Below are positions 1 to 13,800 of a stretch of 64,000 nt of DNA, piece by piece. This DNA is from Promerops cafer (lineage: Eukaryota; Chordata; Aves; Passeriformes; Nectariniidae). The stretch's first letter is position 1, and every line of letters begins with the position of its first letter. A model generated the notes under the pieces. That model was given only the letters and a program-made list of their open reading frames with translations, had not been told where the DNA came from and did no database searches. The position numbers were made by a program, and so were the translations under genes. The stretch covers positions 9,438-73,437 of the forward strand of contig VZSE01006131.1 of NCBI GenBank assembly GCA_013398275.1. Reading direction: 5' to 3'.

Positions 1-130
<130 letters not shown>

Positions 131-333
131 CATATTCTCACAGTGTACGCTCAGCCTGAATCTGCAATTCAAAGCAATGGGATCAAGAGAACTGGAAGTG
201 AGAGGTTTGTGTGCTTACATCACCATCCGACTGCTATTCCACTAAAGCCCTCAGCAAAGCAGAGCTGTTGGTTTCTAAGGGCAGTGTATGGCATATCCCT
301 GGCGTCACCTGATTGCACAGTGGCATTTTAGGA

Positions 334-382
334 TTTCCCAGGTAAAGGTATCTATTTTTCCCAGGTAAAGGTATCTATTTTT
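334..382. repeat. Tandem duplication, 23 bp x 2
   Basis: The 23-base unit beginning TTTCCCAGGTAAAGG occurs at 334-356 and again at 357-379, followed by three more T residues. The copies are identical, which suggests a recent slippage or small-duplication event. Confidence 0.9.
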
Positions 383-2961
383 GAGACTTATCTTTCTGCA
401 ACACCTTCACTCCACCTCTCCCTGGACAGTCTTGTACCTAGCTGCCAGCAATAGAGCAAATGGCCTCTGATCCCTGCAGTGTCATGCCAGTTTGGAGCAA
501 AAGCTCAGAATCTGGGTCAGGGCAGAAGTGAAAAGATGCTGACCATGAATCAGTGCTCACCATGGAGCCTCCCAATCAAGATACATAGAGGGGAGGCACC
601 TGACCTTCTGAATGCAACAGCATGGGGATTCTTGCTGGGCTGGTGTGTTAACAGCAGTACGAAGCTGTTACATTAGAAACTCTTCTTGGCCATGCAATAT
701 ATCTCTTTTTGCATTTGGATAGCTGAGGAGGCAGCACAGTGCCCTCTGCCCCTTAATCCACTTTTGTTTCCAGTGCTGCTCCAGGGAGGAACAGCAACAG
801 CCTTTGTAATATACTGCCATGATGCTGACAGGTCAAAAAGCCCCATGATCATAAACCACCTCTTTTCACGCTAAGGCCAAGGTTTGCAAAGATCGATTTT
901 CCTGCTTTGCATGCTTCCAGGAGCCTTCACTAATTGCACTCTGTTACTCATAAACCATTGCATTAACTCTGGCTTTCCAAAGGGCTCCACCAGAAACACT
1001 GCAGACATAAAACCAGCAGAGTATACCGCAACCTTGGAACATAAGTATTCCATCTCTAATTTATTTGTGGCCCACTACTGTGTATTGTACATCATGTTGC
1101 AGAGGTTATGAGAGTAAGAAGGTCCTCACTGCTGCCTTCTGGGCCAAGCCAAAACACTGGGGTGGAGGTGAAAGGAGCATGATTTCTTTTTCCCTAAGAA
1201 AAGGTGGGCATGGTACAGCTTTCCCAAATTAAGGGTGGGATGGCAGTGGGCAAAAGGGGCAACAAGCAAGGAGCAGACTGAGAAGCATGTGAGAGAAGGA
1301 GAAGGCCTGACAGGGAAGCAGGCTTACCGCCAAACCTTAGTGGGGTATTTTTGGGTCATGAAGGCACTGAAAGTTGGACAAGGACTGGAGGAATGTACCT
1401 ACCTTTCCAGGTAGGTTGTCTACCAGCCTTTCTAGTTTACCTTTTTCAATCACTTTACCTAAATTTTCCCAATTGAAATAATTTATCTATCTTTAAGTTA
1501 TTAGTTATATGTTTTATTAAGTCCTGATTCTACGAGAGTCCGGGATACTCTTGTGTCTTCTGTGTGATGGATCCAGCTGGAAGAGAGAGGAGATCAGAAG
1601 GTCTGCCTCAAGTCTCTAGTCTGTTTTGGACACAGACAACCTGGAAAGTGTGGCGTGTTCACTAGGGGAGGTGATTGCTATTATCAGCATCACTTGAATA
1701 AAGAGAATACCCACGGGCATGATGCCCTACATATGCTCACAGGGCTTCAGGGCTGCTTGTAAACTTAAGTCCCCAGTTCCTTGAATATCCTTCTGGACCA
1801 CCACTGCAGTGCCATCTAAATGTCTCATCTGGGGACCTTTTCTGTGGTGTCACAGCTCAGTAACTCACTGGTTCCTGGGCAGGTCTCACCTTGGTGAGAA
1901 GCCAGAAGCTTCCAGCTGAGACTGAAGGAAGCTCTGGGCCTGCGCACCAATTTTTCTGCAACCATAAAACAAGTCTTAGATTCTGAGCCCAGAAAACTAA
2001 AGAGCATTCTTTGTGTTTAATCCTCACCAGAAGTCACAGAATATCCAATGCAGCCTATGATAAATTACAGACTTTAGATGGAAAACCAAAAAGGTGCATT
2101 CTTATCACTGTGCACTTGCCTTTTTCAGTGTATGCCTGATTTGGACTCACAACTCAGTACTTCTTTGAAAAAGTAGCTTCTATGCTAAGATATGGCATGG
2201 GTCAGGCTCTGTTCTCTAGAGCAAGTGATTACTATTATGAAGTTGAAGGGTTACTAAAAAAGTAAGCATGAAGAATTTCTGTGAAGATTTTCTTGGCCAT
2301 TGGTAAAAAATTTGCTTTAATTGATTGTGAGTGCTGTTTCAGAAACAGGCCAGTCTAACAACATAAGGCTAGCTACCATCACCTCTCCTTCCTGCAACAG
2401 ACACTTGTACTGCAGCATTGTGAGAATTTAAAAAGGGGAGGGAAAGGGTCAGAGAGAAAACAAGACAGATATTCAAAGAGAGAACAGAATGAAGTGAGTC
2501 ACATTAGCAACCCATCTGGTCACCTGAGTTCAGAGTGGTTTGAGATTTTGAAGACATTATACATAGGAATTCTATACATTCATACATATTCTACATTTAA
2601 TTCTAATTAGAGAGAGATGTTTTCCTCTTTCTATTAGACTGTAAGAAGACATAACAAGATTGTGACTGCTGTGCCTGACTTTTCATGGGGTTTTGTAATG
2701 CTGGGTTAACCAGGAGACCCAAGAAATTGTGACCTAGCATCCGGGAGGCAGCCCCTCAGCTAATCTGTGCTACTGTGTTGCTTAACCTCGAATCTGAAAG
2801 AAAAATTGCAACCCATAATAAAGCCCCAGGACGGACAGTCAGGACATGTTACAGACAGGAACTTCACTGTAGTTTAAGCTGTCAAAATACTAACCCTGAA
2901 TACTAAGAAGAGAAAGTTGAAGGGAGGACAGGTAGTAACTTTCAGGGCATAACAACACTTA

Positions 2962-2997
2962 CAGGTTAATCCGTCTCTGCAGGTTAATCCATCTCTG
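2962..2997. repeat. Tandem duplication, 18 bp x 2
   Basis: CAGGTTAATCCGTCTCTG at 2962-2979 is followed directly by a copy at 2980-2997 differing at one base (G to A at the twelfth position). Confidence 0.9.
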
Positions 2998-5809
2998 TGG
3001 TCTCCTTGTCATCTAAAGTTCTCCTGGCACAGCATAAGAATGGGGCGCCATAACTGCTCAGAAATAGAAAATATTTCAGACTCTGGGGTTCTGCCTGATC
3101 TGTGTCACTGCCATTAAATGTAAACTGTCCTTAAACAGGCATCTTCAAGAGAAAACTACTGAGTGGGAGAGAGGGAGCTGAGACCTCCGTGGCTTGCCTT
3201 CTGGTGCTTTCTCTCTTTCAGCAGTGCAGATGTTACTTTCCAGTCGGGTTTAAGAGAGAATCCCTACTGTTGAGAAGATTAAGGGATTAAACAGAAAGGG
3301 CTCCATTGCAAGAATTTCACTTCCAGCTGGTGCTCAGTTGGGGTAGAAAGTTTTCTGAGACAGGGAGATACAGATATGTTGTGCATACAGATATATTTGG
3401 CTCCTCTTATTAATTGAATGTTAATACAGTATCACATTTTCTCTTTGGAGAAAATTAGAGTAAGATAGTGCCACATGCTGTCAGTATTTAGAGGAAATCT
3501 AGAGGGACAACTGAAGTCCTGAAATTATTATTTTTCAGGCTTTTAGTTTAGACTCATGATGCTCCTCCCTTCCCCATGTAATTTTAACATTTTTTATTTT
3601 AGTTTTATCACAAGTGTCAAAATTACAAATCTGTGACTGGATAGAGTAGGTGAACTGTGAATTTTTCTCTCTTTTGCTGGGTTAAGCCCTACCTTTCAAG
3701 CTATTTTATACATAAAGACATTCAGCTGCCTCTGATCTTCACGAGCTTTCTCTTGGTTTCTTTATAATACAAAAGTGGAGGGCTCAAGCAATCCAAAGCC
3801 CATTGAAGTGAATGGTCCGTAAAGATTAGAATGCCTCTTTCTTACCATGTCTTTTTTGGGGGCAGAGAGTGTGGCACAGAAGACTGGGTGTATTGGGGAG
3901 GAAGAACTGTACCCAGCCTTTCCTCTTTGTCAGGTGTTACAGGATTGCTAATGCACTTTAAAGGTGGTTTGAACTTTAAAAACTCAGCTAAAATACAGAA
4001 ACACATCTCATTTTGTATTACACTGAACAGGCACCCTGTGCAGTTAAGAAGGGTGTAAGAACAAACCACGAGCTGGATTTACTGATCCCTGATACAAGGA
4101 AAAACGTGCAGCTCATTGCTGGCTTTTTGGTGCAGTATTTTCTTCCCATATTCCTTGCTCCACATTATTTCTACCATGTTCCTTCTTTGGATTTACCTTT
4201 TCCCCTTCTTTCCACTTTCTTTCTAGAGGGTCTGATGAAGGAGGCCTGTTAAGGACATTTCCATGTTCCAGTTCTAGTTTAAACATGATTATTACTGTGG
4301 ACACACCAATAACCTAATCAGCCTTCTTCCTCCCTCAGACTCACATTCCCCCTATGGTTGTTTTACCTCATAAATGTGATTTTCTGGGATAGGAAATTTC
4401 AGAATTGCAAAGTTTGGCTGCAAATGGAACAGAATGAATTCCCATCCTTTCTAAGTGCCTTGAAGGGGAATTATAAAGGCTAGTGCAGTCTCTTCTCAAT
4501 TACTTATATGATTACAGGGGCAGTAGTCAGGACAAGGAAAAAAGATATCACATATTCTCTGTACAAGTCACTCATATTTTATAGTCATTAACGCTTTATT
4601 TCATAATTGAAAAAGAAATCACTGACACAGTAATTTTTTCCTATTATCCTGGTAACCACAACAAAGCCTTTACAGATTCAAGGTACATGGGTTCATATAA
4701 TTTGATCTGGGCATGATTTAAACCAAGAAAAGGAGGAAAATTCTCGGTTCTCCACTGGACCTTTTTCAGCTAAGGTTTTACCTTTGGTTTTGTTTGTTTG
4801 ATTGATAGTTTTGGGGGTTTTAAATGAAAATTAGCAGAATTGCAGTTCCATTAATACTCATATATTTGTTGATACCATCCATGCTGTTGTGGACAGCAGC
4901 TGTGTGAGTTCTTGAGGGACCCGTAGATTCATTCTTCCCCAACCCCACCCATTACAGCTGTCAGGCAGTAAATGAACTGGTTCCTCGTGTTAGTTTAGTG
5001 TTGGCTTGTGACCTGTATTTTCCAGGGTGCTTTATCTGCCTCCTTAGCAGCACTGTGAGTCACCCAGCCCTGCTCCTGTGGCTCCCCGTGCGCAGCCCTG
5101 GGGCCGCCGCAGCCCCCGGCCAGCTGGAGGGTCCCAGCTGGAGTGCTGCCACCACAGCCCTGCTGAGCTCCACCTGCCCCAGAGCACAGGGCTTGTCACT
5201 CAGGGGGGACTGACACCAGCTATTAGTCGTGATGGACGCACACTTGACTAGTTCTGATAGTGGTATTTTCTTTCAGGCTGTGACATTATTGGAACAGATC
5301 ACCTTTGTTTAGCACTCACCATGCTCTCATTTGTCAAACAGCTGTCTTGAAACAATGTGACTGTACAAAGTTCCCAAATACGTCTATGTTTGAAGCAAGT
5401 TCTCTGTTTTTCCGTCCTTCAGGTGCCACTATCAGGAGTCTAAACACCTTTGTGAAAATACAGATTGGAAATCATTAATTCTGTGCTTGAGCACTCAAGA
5501 GGATTTTCCTTATTGCTCCTGACTGTTGGGAGCATGTTCAGCTGCAACTCAGTCAGAGCTCTGACTGTTCCCTACTTTTTATGACACCTACTTTGGTTAA
5601 ATGAAGTTTCTGGAGGGGACATAGCAATATGGGTTAGAGAGGATAAACTGGGCAGACGCCTGTGTAGGGTATGTTCTTGGTCTCTGGAAAATTGTCCACA
5701 TTTTCCTCATTCTGAAACCCTGATGGGCAAGCAAGCAAGCTTCAGAGCCATGTTGCAGCAACTGCCAGGGCAAGCAAGTTGGAATCATGCAGAAGTGCAG
5801 TCTTTCCTA

Positions 5810-6245
5810 CATAGAATCACAGAATTATCAAGGTTGGAAGAGACCTTTAGGATCATCTGGTCCAACTGTCCACCCAGCTCTGCCACTGTAACCCCTACAC
5901 CGCATCAACCCAGCACCAGATCCAGATGCCTCTTGAACAGCTCCACCACCATCCTGGGCAACCTATTCCAACTCCTGATCACCCTAACAGTGAAAAATAT
6001 TTTTCTAATGTCTAATCTGAACATCCCCTGTCTCAGTTCAATGCCATTCCCTCTACTGCAGGCATGGCAGTAGAGACCGGCTCCAAAAACCTCCTTTCAG
6101 GGAGTGGCACAGAGCAATGAGGTCCCCCTGAGCCTCTTCTACTTGAAACTAAACAACCCCAGCTCGCTCAGCTGTTCCTCAAAAGACATGTTTTCTAGAC
6201 CTCTCATGAGCCTTGCTGTCCTTTGCTGGACAGGTCCAGATGTAG
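5810..6245 (-). mobile_element. CR1 LINE, 3' fragment
   Basis: CR1 is the dominant non-LTR retrotransposon of birds; most copies are 5'-truncated and dead. Read on the minus strand, this copy ends at 5810 in the CR1 3' terminus, seen on the plus strand as CATAGAATCACAGAATTATC followed by AGGTTGGAAGAGACC. Towards 6240 it enters the end of ORF2: a minus-strand frame shows RLMRGLENMSFEEQLSELGL, the usual CR1 block just before the FSLEK motif. The reverse-transcriptase core and everything 5' of it are missing. The 5' boundary near 6245 is approximate because it merges into a short tandem repeat. Confidence 0.95.
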
Positions 6246-6271
6246 AGCTGAAATACAGCTGAAATACAGCT
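6246..6271. repeat. 11-bp tandem repeat at the 5' edge of the CR1 fragment
   Basis: AGCTGAAATAC is present twice in tandem (6246-6256, 6257-6267), followed by AGCT. It sits at the 5' truncation point of the adjacent minus-strand CR1 and may be a product of the insertion junction or later slippage. Confidence 0.75.
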
Positions 6272-9200
6272 CTGCCAATAGTAAGATGGAAGATGGAAGC
6301 AGTTAAAGAATTGCCTGCCAGTGAGTACAATATATATATTGTGATGCCACAGTTCAGGAAAGAAACAGCTAACAACCCTTTCAGTACCACAAAAACAAGA
6401 TAACATTTTGTTACAGTACCTCCTGTATATCAGCAATCACACTCAAAGGAGTACTGTGGATACACAGAATGGAAACCAGCTAAAGGTATCACAATACATT
6501 TTCATTCTCAGGCAGGCAATTATCTTCTCACTTTTTAGAGAAATAATTCTTTTGAATGTATCAGCAAGCTGAAAATGAAACGTTTTCAATCTTAGAGGGG
6601 ACAAATTCCTGGTCAAATTGGAAATGTTTGTGTAATTTTTAAAACCTTAAGCTGCTCCCACCCGTCTCCCCAAATACTTGCCATTCATTTCAAGTCCAGT
6701 AGGATTTTTTTTCCTGCTAACTGCTAGAGGGCTGCTAGGGGCTACCTACAGCAACTCAAAGCAGGACTGCCACCAGCAATAAATTATATCATTTCTGGCT
6801 TTGTTTAAGTGAGTTTAGAAATTATTTGTGGCTTTGCTATGAACTACCAGATGTCTCTGTACTGTGCTGGGGATGGATTCCCACAGAGGTGGACTGACTT
6901 CTTACAAATACAGAAAATAGCACATTCTGGTGGGTGTTACTATGCCTGCTCAGTATGGCTCAGTGTAATGTTAACAGTACACGTGCACACATCAGCAGAG
7001 ATGATGAACTGTCCATTAAGATATCTCACCAGATTTTTAAAGCTACTGGACACTAAAAATGTGTATTTGTGGTTCCACACCCCACCTGAGAGCAGTGCTC
7101 TACAGAATTATCAAAGAACCTGATTGTGATTTTGTCCAGAAGCTGTAACAAATCAGTTTGCTGAGCCAGTATCACCTGAGGAGTATACAGGCCCACAGTA
7201 ATTCCTGGTGAAATTAGAGGAGGAAGAAAACTGTCATTGCAGAAAAATAAACTTGCATGCTGAAATGTACACTGCACGGAGAAACTGAGCTTTGTAATTT
7301 TACTCAGCAGGACCATGTGGTGATAAAGTGGGATTGCTCTGGCATTTCAGAATTGCTGTTCTGTGTTGTAACACGGTCCTCAAAATGTCAGAGCCTTGAG
7401 GAAATGATGGACTGGTTTCTTAGCAGGAGAAAATCCCCAGAGCTACCCTGGGTGCACTGATTTGCACCATGTGGAGATTCTGTCACAATGTTAGATCACA
7501 AAGAAAATAATTAGGGGAACTAAGTTTATTAAATTTTAATAAAACCTTTGCTTTTGTAAAACTTACATATTTCCTTATCTTTACTTGTAAAAGGGCGCAT
7601 TTCTGTAGGGAAAGGTTGGAGTTTGCTAACCCCCTTTGCACCAAACAACACAAGCCCCTACATGGCTGTGTGTGATTATTACATTAACACATCTCTATGG
7701 TTACACCACAGAAACGTTTAAGTGTGAATGCATTTTTTTCTTTTAAGTACCAAGATGTTCCTGATGGAAAAAAAATGACCTCTTCCTGGCTCCTGAGATA
7801 GAGTCAGGGATGTGATTAATGCTGACTGTATTCCACTGTTTTTCCCTGAAGACTAGCTATTAATATTTTCCAGTGATGTATGTCCTTTCACTTAACCACA
7901 AATGGGTGGTCAGCAAGGTGTCTAAGCCCATATTTTGTCTTAAAAAATCACTTTCACTGTACCATCACACTTATGGCCTTTGACTTAATATCCATGGACT
8001 GATCCCTTCCAAAAATGCATGAATGGACACCTTATGCCATCTTACTTTTTTCCCCAGTTATCTGCTGTTTAAAGCAGATCCAGCAGCCTGTGAAATGGTG
8101 GGTATTTCTAGATTTGGTATATTACTGGGTCAACTCATAGTGGCAAGCTGCTGAAAAGCTTTACTCATCTGTTACTACGTGCCCTTTGATGTACAGCCTT
8201 GTGAAGTTGGTTTGATTTGGCTTTATTTTGGCCTCTATCAGGTTGGCCCAACAAAATAGCTGACACTTTCAGAAGGATGCACCTCTCACTTTCTTTTAAG
8301 CAAGCATATTAATAGAGAAGAAAGGTATGCAAGATCCAAAGCTGTGCTTTGTTACAGAGATGTGCACAAATAAATAAAACAACCCCCTGAAACAAACTGA
8401 ACCACTACAAGAACAGAAAAGCAGAACAAACCAAGATACTGATGGGTGAGACAAATAAAATAAAAGGCTTGAAAGCAAAATGGGTTAATAGAAGTTTCCT
8501 CACTCTTCACTCTGTCCAGCAACTTTCAGTTTTTTCTCAAGATCTGTGAATTTCTTGTGGTCCTCTCTAGATTCTTAGGAATGTCTCCTTTCTTCTGCAA
8601 GCCCAAACCTTTGCTTCCTGCTACAGGCAGTTCCTGTTGTCCACCCAGATATTTCTTCATCTCAGAAGAGATCAGGGAAGTAAGGGGACAATGGAGGCAG
8701 CTGTGAGGTAGGTCTTGTGTGCAAAGTGTTCTAAAGGAGTGGGACCTGGAGTGCTGGCACAAGAAGTCTCGTGGCTTCAGAAGTTAATATCTGCCAGGCC
8801 ATTTTCTGTCTCAGCTTTCTCACTTTACATTTGAGCTTTTATATGAACTCCAAATCTGGATTACGAGTTCTTCAGATGCAGTGTCAAATAATTTTGTTTT
8901 GTTAATGACCTTCTGTCTCCTTTCTGCTCATCAATTCCTCATTCTGTGTCCTGGTGCCCAGAAGTTGAAGTGTCCTGTTAGAGTCAATTTTGCAATGTAT
9001 ATTCTTTTTAAAATTATGTTTTATTATTTACAGTCATTTACATGCATTTTTTGAGCCCAGCAAGGATTGGAACCTCTTGGCACTAACAGATTTGCATCAA
9101 GAGCATGCTTGCCCATGAATTAGTGTCTAGTCCTCTAATAATATCCTAAACACCCCAGTTCAGTTCTTTAAAATAATTGGTAAGACTAAGTTTGCTGTTT

Positions 9201-9920
9201 TCCTTCATGCAAACAAGTGACAGAATGTAGAAACCAGTGAGCATGCCCCTGGGGTCTGGGAGCCTGGGATTCATCAGGGCTTCAAGCAAATCTCCACAAA
9301 TCTCCAAGCCAAACCCACAAACTATCAGAGGAACAGAGTCATGTAAATATGCTTCTCCTCTTCAAGAGACTCTTTTTGCTCTGAAAAGCTGGGGTGCAAC
9401 TGTTGTACATGTCATTTCTAAAACTGCCTCTTCACCTCTTGGTGAGTGACCATTTTGACAGAAATGTCAGTATTTCTGCCTTTGAATAATTTTGATGAAA
9501 GAAAGGGTAAAAGGTGTCCTCCTTTCTAAAGAGCTAACAGCAAGTGGCGTCCCTCACTCAGAAAATTTTTTTGAAAGTGCCTGTCCCCCAAAGATATATA
9601 ATGAATGCTTCTGTTGCCAGGAGGCAATTGATATCTTCATGTGGAGGGCTTAATAAATTGAAGCACAGTGGTCAGCTTCCCAGAAAAATGTCACAGAAGG
9701 GCAGGTGTCAGGGAGAAACTATAGTAACATGGGAGGCAGGTACAGAGAATTAGCAAAGTCCAGACAAATCAATTCCTGCTGCAGTTTACCAACCTAAGAT
9801 TGCATGAAAATGAAGGTGAGCTGAAAACCTAAAATGCTTTTGCAACAAATAAATAAGATTTTGGAAGGACTATATTATTTAATGAACATGGTCTGAGTAG
9901 GTAAAACCCAAAATTTCATT
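6272..9920. other. Single-copy non-coding DNA, no gene seen
   Basis: About 3.6 kb of AT-leaning sequence. Open frames reach 104 codons (6809-7123, plus) but show no domain, no repeated conservation pattern and no similarity I recognise. No interspersed repeat was recognised. Confidence 0.65.
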
Positions 9921-10003
9921 TGTGGGTTATTTCTTTGTGTTGCAAGAGGTTTTTTTTGTGGGTTATTTCTTTGTGTTGTGGGTTATTTCTTTGTGTTGCA
10001 AGA
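9921..10003. repeat. Short minisatellite, 20-bp unit x 3
   Basis: The unit TGTGGGTTATTTCTTTGTGT occurs three times. The first copy is followed by TGCAAGAGG and a T-run; the second and third are nearly head-to-tail, and the third again ends in TGCAAGA. The pattern suggests two rounds of local duplication. Confidence 0.9.
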
Positions 10004-10175
10004 CTTGGGACTTAGGAAAACTATCTAATTAATTTATTGGGGTATTTTTTGCCTATGATTATTTTCTTGTAGTGTCTGCAGCCTTCCAAAGTCTGCACAG
10101 AAGTGCACATGAGCCAGGAAAATTAAGGTAGTTGTAAGCAAGTTCTCCTAGACACTATGATGATACCAATGACCA

Positions 10176-10209
10176 TATAAATCAGCCAGCTCACTCTGGC
10201 TGATTTATA
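10176..10209. repeat. Perfect 14-bp inverted repeat (hairpin)
   Basis: TATAAATCAGCCAG at 10176-10189 and its exact reverse complement CTGGCTGATTTATA at 10196-10209 are separated by a 6-base loop (CTCACT). The arms are short for a microRNA precursor and no T-run follows, so I infer only a stable cruciform or hairpin, possibly left by a small DNA transposon. Confidence 0.85.
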
Positions 10210-10829
10210 AGCCAGACTTATAGGTAAGACTTATTTTTAACTTAGTTCACTTCAGATGATCATAAATGAATGAGTATAAATATTAGAGATGAGGATGTTT
10301 TTCCTAAATATTGCACAGACCATGATATTGATTTCAAAGGATGGCTCCTTACTAAAATCAGTAATTCTGCCTAACAAAATCAGAGACAGACTCAAGGAGC
10401 AACCATATTTGGATTTATATGTTCAAAGAGCCCTAGATTTAGGGTTTCTACCCATCTTAGTGTATTTTAGAGGTATTTTAAAACCAGAGCTAAAATTGAG
10501 GTGGTTGAATTTAGGCCCTTTAAGACTGCTACTGAACTTTGAACTGGTTTCTTTAGAGTTTTTTTGGATTTTTTTATCTGCAAAGACCCAGCAGAGCTGA
10601 TTTAATCTCTAATGGCAAAAGCAAGGCAGAGCAGTACATTCCTTCTGTTGCTTTCAGATTCATAATGTCATCTGCTGCATCAGAAGAAACGTAAATCCTT
10701 AAATTTAGATGTCTGGAGCAGTTTAGCTGTTCCTGTCTTACTCTGGTATTTGAAATACTTTGCAGTGTGAGCAACCAGGATGGATGCCTGCTTCATAACG
10801 TACCCAATGCTAGAGACCCTGTGTTCTTT

Positions 10830-10857
10830 CTACTAAGGATTAACAATCCTTTAGTAG
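10830..10857. repeat. Near-perfect 12-bp inverted repeat
   Basis: CTACTAAGGATT (10830-10841) pairs with AATCCTTTAGTAG (10845-10857) with one bulged T and a 3-base loop. It is followed by a T-run at 10858-10865, so the shape resembles a hairpin plus T-tract, but in a vertebrate genome this has no terminator meaning. Confidence 0.7.
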
Positions 10858-13800
10858 GTTTTTTTAGTGCTTGGTGCCCTCTGAGCAGGCAAGACTGTGT
10901 GTAAGACCACAGAAAGTAGATTTGGCCAAGGTTTTTATAGAAAATGCAAATATTTTAGGGTTGTTGAGTAACATTTTATGTCGCAATGAAAAAGACAAGC
11001 CATGTTTACCCTTTGGAAATAACAGATGGTTTAGTATAGGGTGTGGGGAGAAGAAACACAGAGAAATGGGTTGTTTCCAATGGGGATTTTAGCATACATG
11101 GAAATTGGAAATATGTGGGGATGAAGGTGAAAAAATAAATTCTAAGGAGGCAACACGGTCATACATGACATATTATTCTGCAGATGAATTCTCAGTTTGG
11201 AGCCACGTCCATTCATGTTTTCTTTTGAACACCCAACCTGGACTTCCAAACAGATGCATGAACAGTCTTGTGGCAGTCTTGTGTCTTCAGTGTCTTTAGA
11301 TGCTAAATTGCATTCCAAGAAGCTTAAACTACCTGAAGTCCTGTCTTCAGAATAAACTTTCCTGAGAAAGGAGTTGTAGTGATAGCTACAGGGCTATTCT
11401 GTGGTGATAGTGGGAAATTACTGACTTGTTGGCAAAAGAGGAAGGGTTGAGACACAAGGAAGTGTCTTAAGGTATCATTCATTAGAGGAAACATGGGAAA
11501 TTTTGGAATTCCTGTTCAGAGGCTTAGGCCTACCGTGTAAACATTAGGAAAATTCCATTAATACACTCAAATTCTCAAGTAATAGCTTGATTCTTACCTC
11601 ATGAAGTTGTCAAGGTTTCCAGATGCCAAGCCACTTATCTCCACCAGAAACAGGGCTTCCTTGTTCTGCTTTCTCATAACAGAGCAGATGCCAGTCTGGG
11701 TCGCGGCTGGGGCAAGAAAGCTCTCAGGGAGTCCAAACTTGGTGCAGGCACAACTTTAATGGCTACAAGGTGTGCTACAGGATACAGGAAACAGGGCCCA
11801 TTTCTTCTGCTCACTCAAGCATTAATTCTCTTCAATGAGAAATTAAAAGAATAAAACCTATGTGAACAGGGGAATACAAGTTGAAATGGGGTTGACCCAC
11901 TTTCTTTCTTTTCTTATGCAGCACCTCCTAAATCATGCCAGGGAAGATGGATTATACTTTCAGTCATGAGATAAACCTGTAAACTAGTTCTTGTCTGCAG
12001 CACTTGTGTATTATAGATCTTGTGTCTCCTGAAAGATGAATAATTACAGTCTCTGGGGAGACCCTCTTTCAAAAATGCAGTCATCATGGGTTCTGCAGTG
12101 TGGGATAGCTGTATGGACAATGATGATAAAACGAACAGCCTTCTTGTCCCCAACAGGGATGAAAGTGAAATGGGAAGAGAAAACAGCTCTCATTAGATTA
12201 ATGAGCAAGGCTTCCAATTTCTGGAGAAGTTTCTGTTTCCTCTGCTTTGATGAAATAAATACCATTTGATAAGGACAACCAAGTACCATCAAATCAAACT
12301 GTGGCACAATCCAATTGCATACACCCTGATTTAAAGCAGACTTCTCCCAAAACAATGTCTTATGCATAGAATGGATCCTTCAAAATAAATTGACTGGATT
12401 TTCTTCACCTCTTTTCCTGTTTGGCAATCTGTCTTCATTGAAAACTTGGTGAGTCAGATAACAAAACCTAATGAGTTGTGCATCATAAATCTGTAATGTA
12501 TCTCATGGATGAATTCTTCCATGTGCATGTGACATTTACCCTATATTTAGAATGTTGGGCGTACTCATTTTCCAAGTGCTACACGAAGAAGAGTTTATAA
12601 GAATTCTCTTCAAGCATATGCTCTGAATATAACATACAGAGGTGCTACATAAGGTCTCTTTTCAGGAACCTTTTTGAAGTGTATATTGTAAAGAACAAAG
12701 TGCAGAAGACAGCCATTGTTATGAAGCAAATGAGCTTTCCAAGCTGAGGCATCTTTTGGGGTAGATGGAGAGTTCATTGCTACCGTGCATGCAAACCTCA
12801 CTGGTACTTCTGTCTGCCTCTGTTTGGTGCCACTGAGCCAGGTAGTTATCACAACTGGTACAGCTGTACTCGTGCTGTGCTACCCTTCGTGGTACTAACA
12901 GGCATACTGGTCACAGAGACCCAGCTGCCCTGCCACCGAGAGATGCCATGCTCTCAAAAGGAACCACAACACAGTCAAGCTTAAATTGCCTTCGCCTACC
13001 AACAATATTTGCCATCATGCTCCATTTTACAAAGAATCAGACACCGCTTCAGCAGTGTATTGGCCTAGGATTGATCTGGGTAGAACAAAAGAGACAGGAT
13101 TTAATAACTATGCAAGTCAAAATGACCTTTCCTGAAAGGTGACAACAGCTGCAAGTGCATAGAGACACAGGCTTGAAATCTTTGCACACATGCAAGGAAA
13201 GCTCACCATTTTGCCTCTGGCATTTGGGCTCAAAGTGGGAAAAGGAACAGAGATGTCTTCAGCTACCTCATTAAGTGAAAGCACAGCTACTCTCCCAGGA
13301 GTAGGGTAGGGTGTTTGTCACTCTCCAACTTAAATGATATATTTCAAAGCCCCTGTTGTTAGCTTCCAACAATGCCTCAACCTTGAAAAGAGTTTCTGTG
13401 CAGAAAAACTTGAAACAGTAAAGCATCTTCTAGATCTAGGAAGACAAAAGGTTTTCAGCATTTACAGAGATTTGAGCTCAGACACAATAGGGTGCAATTT
13501 AGGACATGCATGTATATTTTTATTACTGCTTGTATTATTGCTGCCACCAGATCTTTTGTTATTATCATGATGAAGGCCAACACAAAAGGCCTTTGAATAT
13601 GCTCCTCAATATACAATACCTTGTCTCTCAAGAATGACAATGATTATACAGAAATGGAAGGGAGAACAGCACTATGAAGTAAAGTCCCAGCATTTAAGCT
13701 CCATCAGTCCTTAAGCAGTGACTCCGGGACCCATCCAAAAAACCAGGATGTATTGATTAGACAAGGGACACATACCTGCTAAAGCTTCAAACACAGAAAC

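Larger units (their letters stand above)
131..5809. other. Single-copy non-coding DNA, no gene seen
   Basis: About 5.7 kb with only short open frames (none above 79 codons) and no recognisable protein or RNA gene. A GC-rich patch lies near 5070-5215, including a 71-codon open frame that is Ala/Ser/Pro-rich and resembles nothing I know. Two short tandem duplications inside this stretch are listed separately. A stretch near 2700-2870 ending in AATAAAGCC was considered as a solo LTR and not called. Confidence 0.7.

Noticed and set aside
2700..2870. A solo LTR ending in AATAAAGCC
   Set aside because: No TG...CA termini or target-site duplication could be defined and no family was recognised.
11690..11800. 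An antisense LTR (AACTTTAATGG as an inverted polyadenylation region)
   Set aside because: Only one weak signal; no ends or family similarity.
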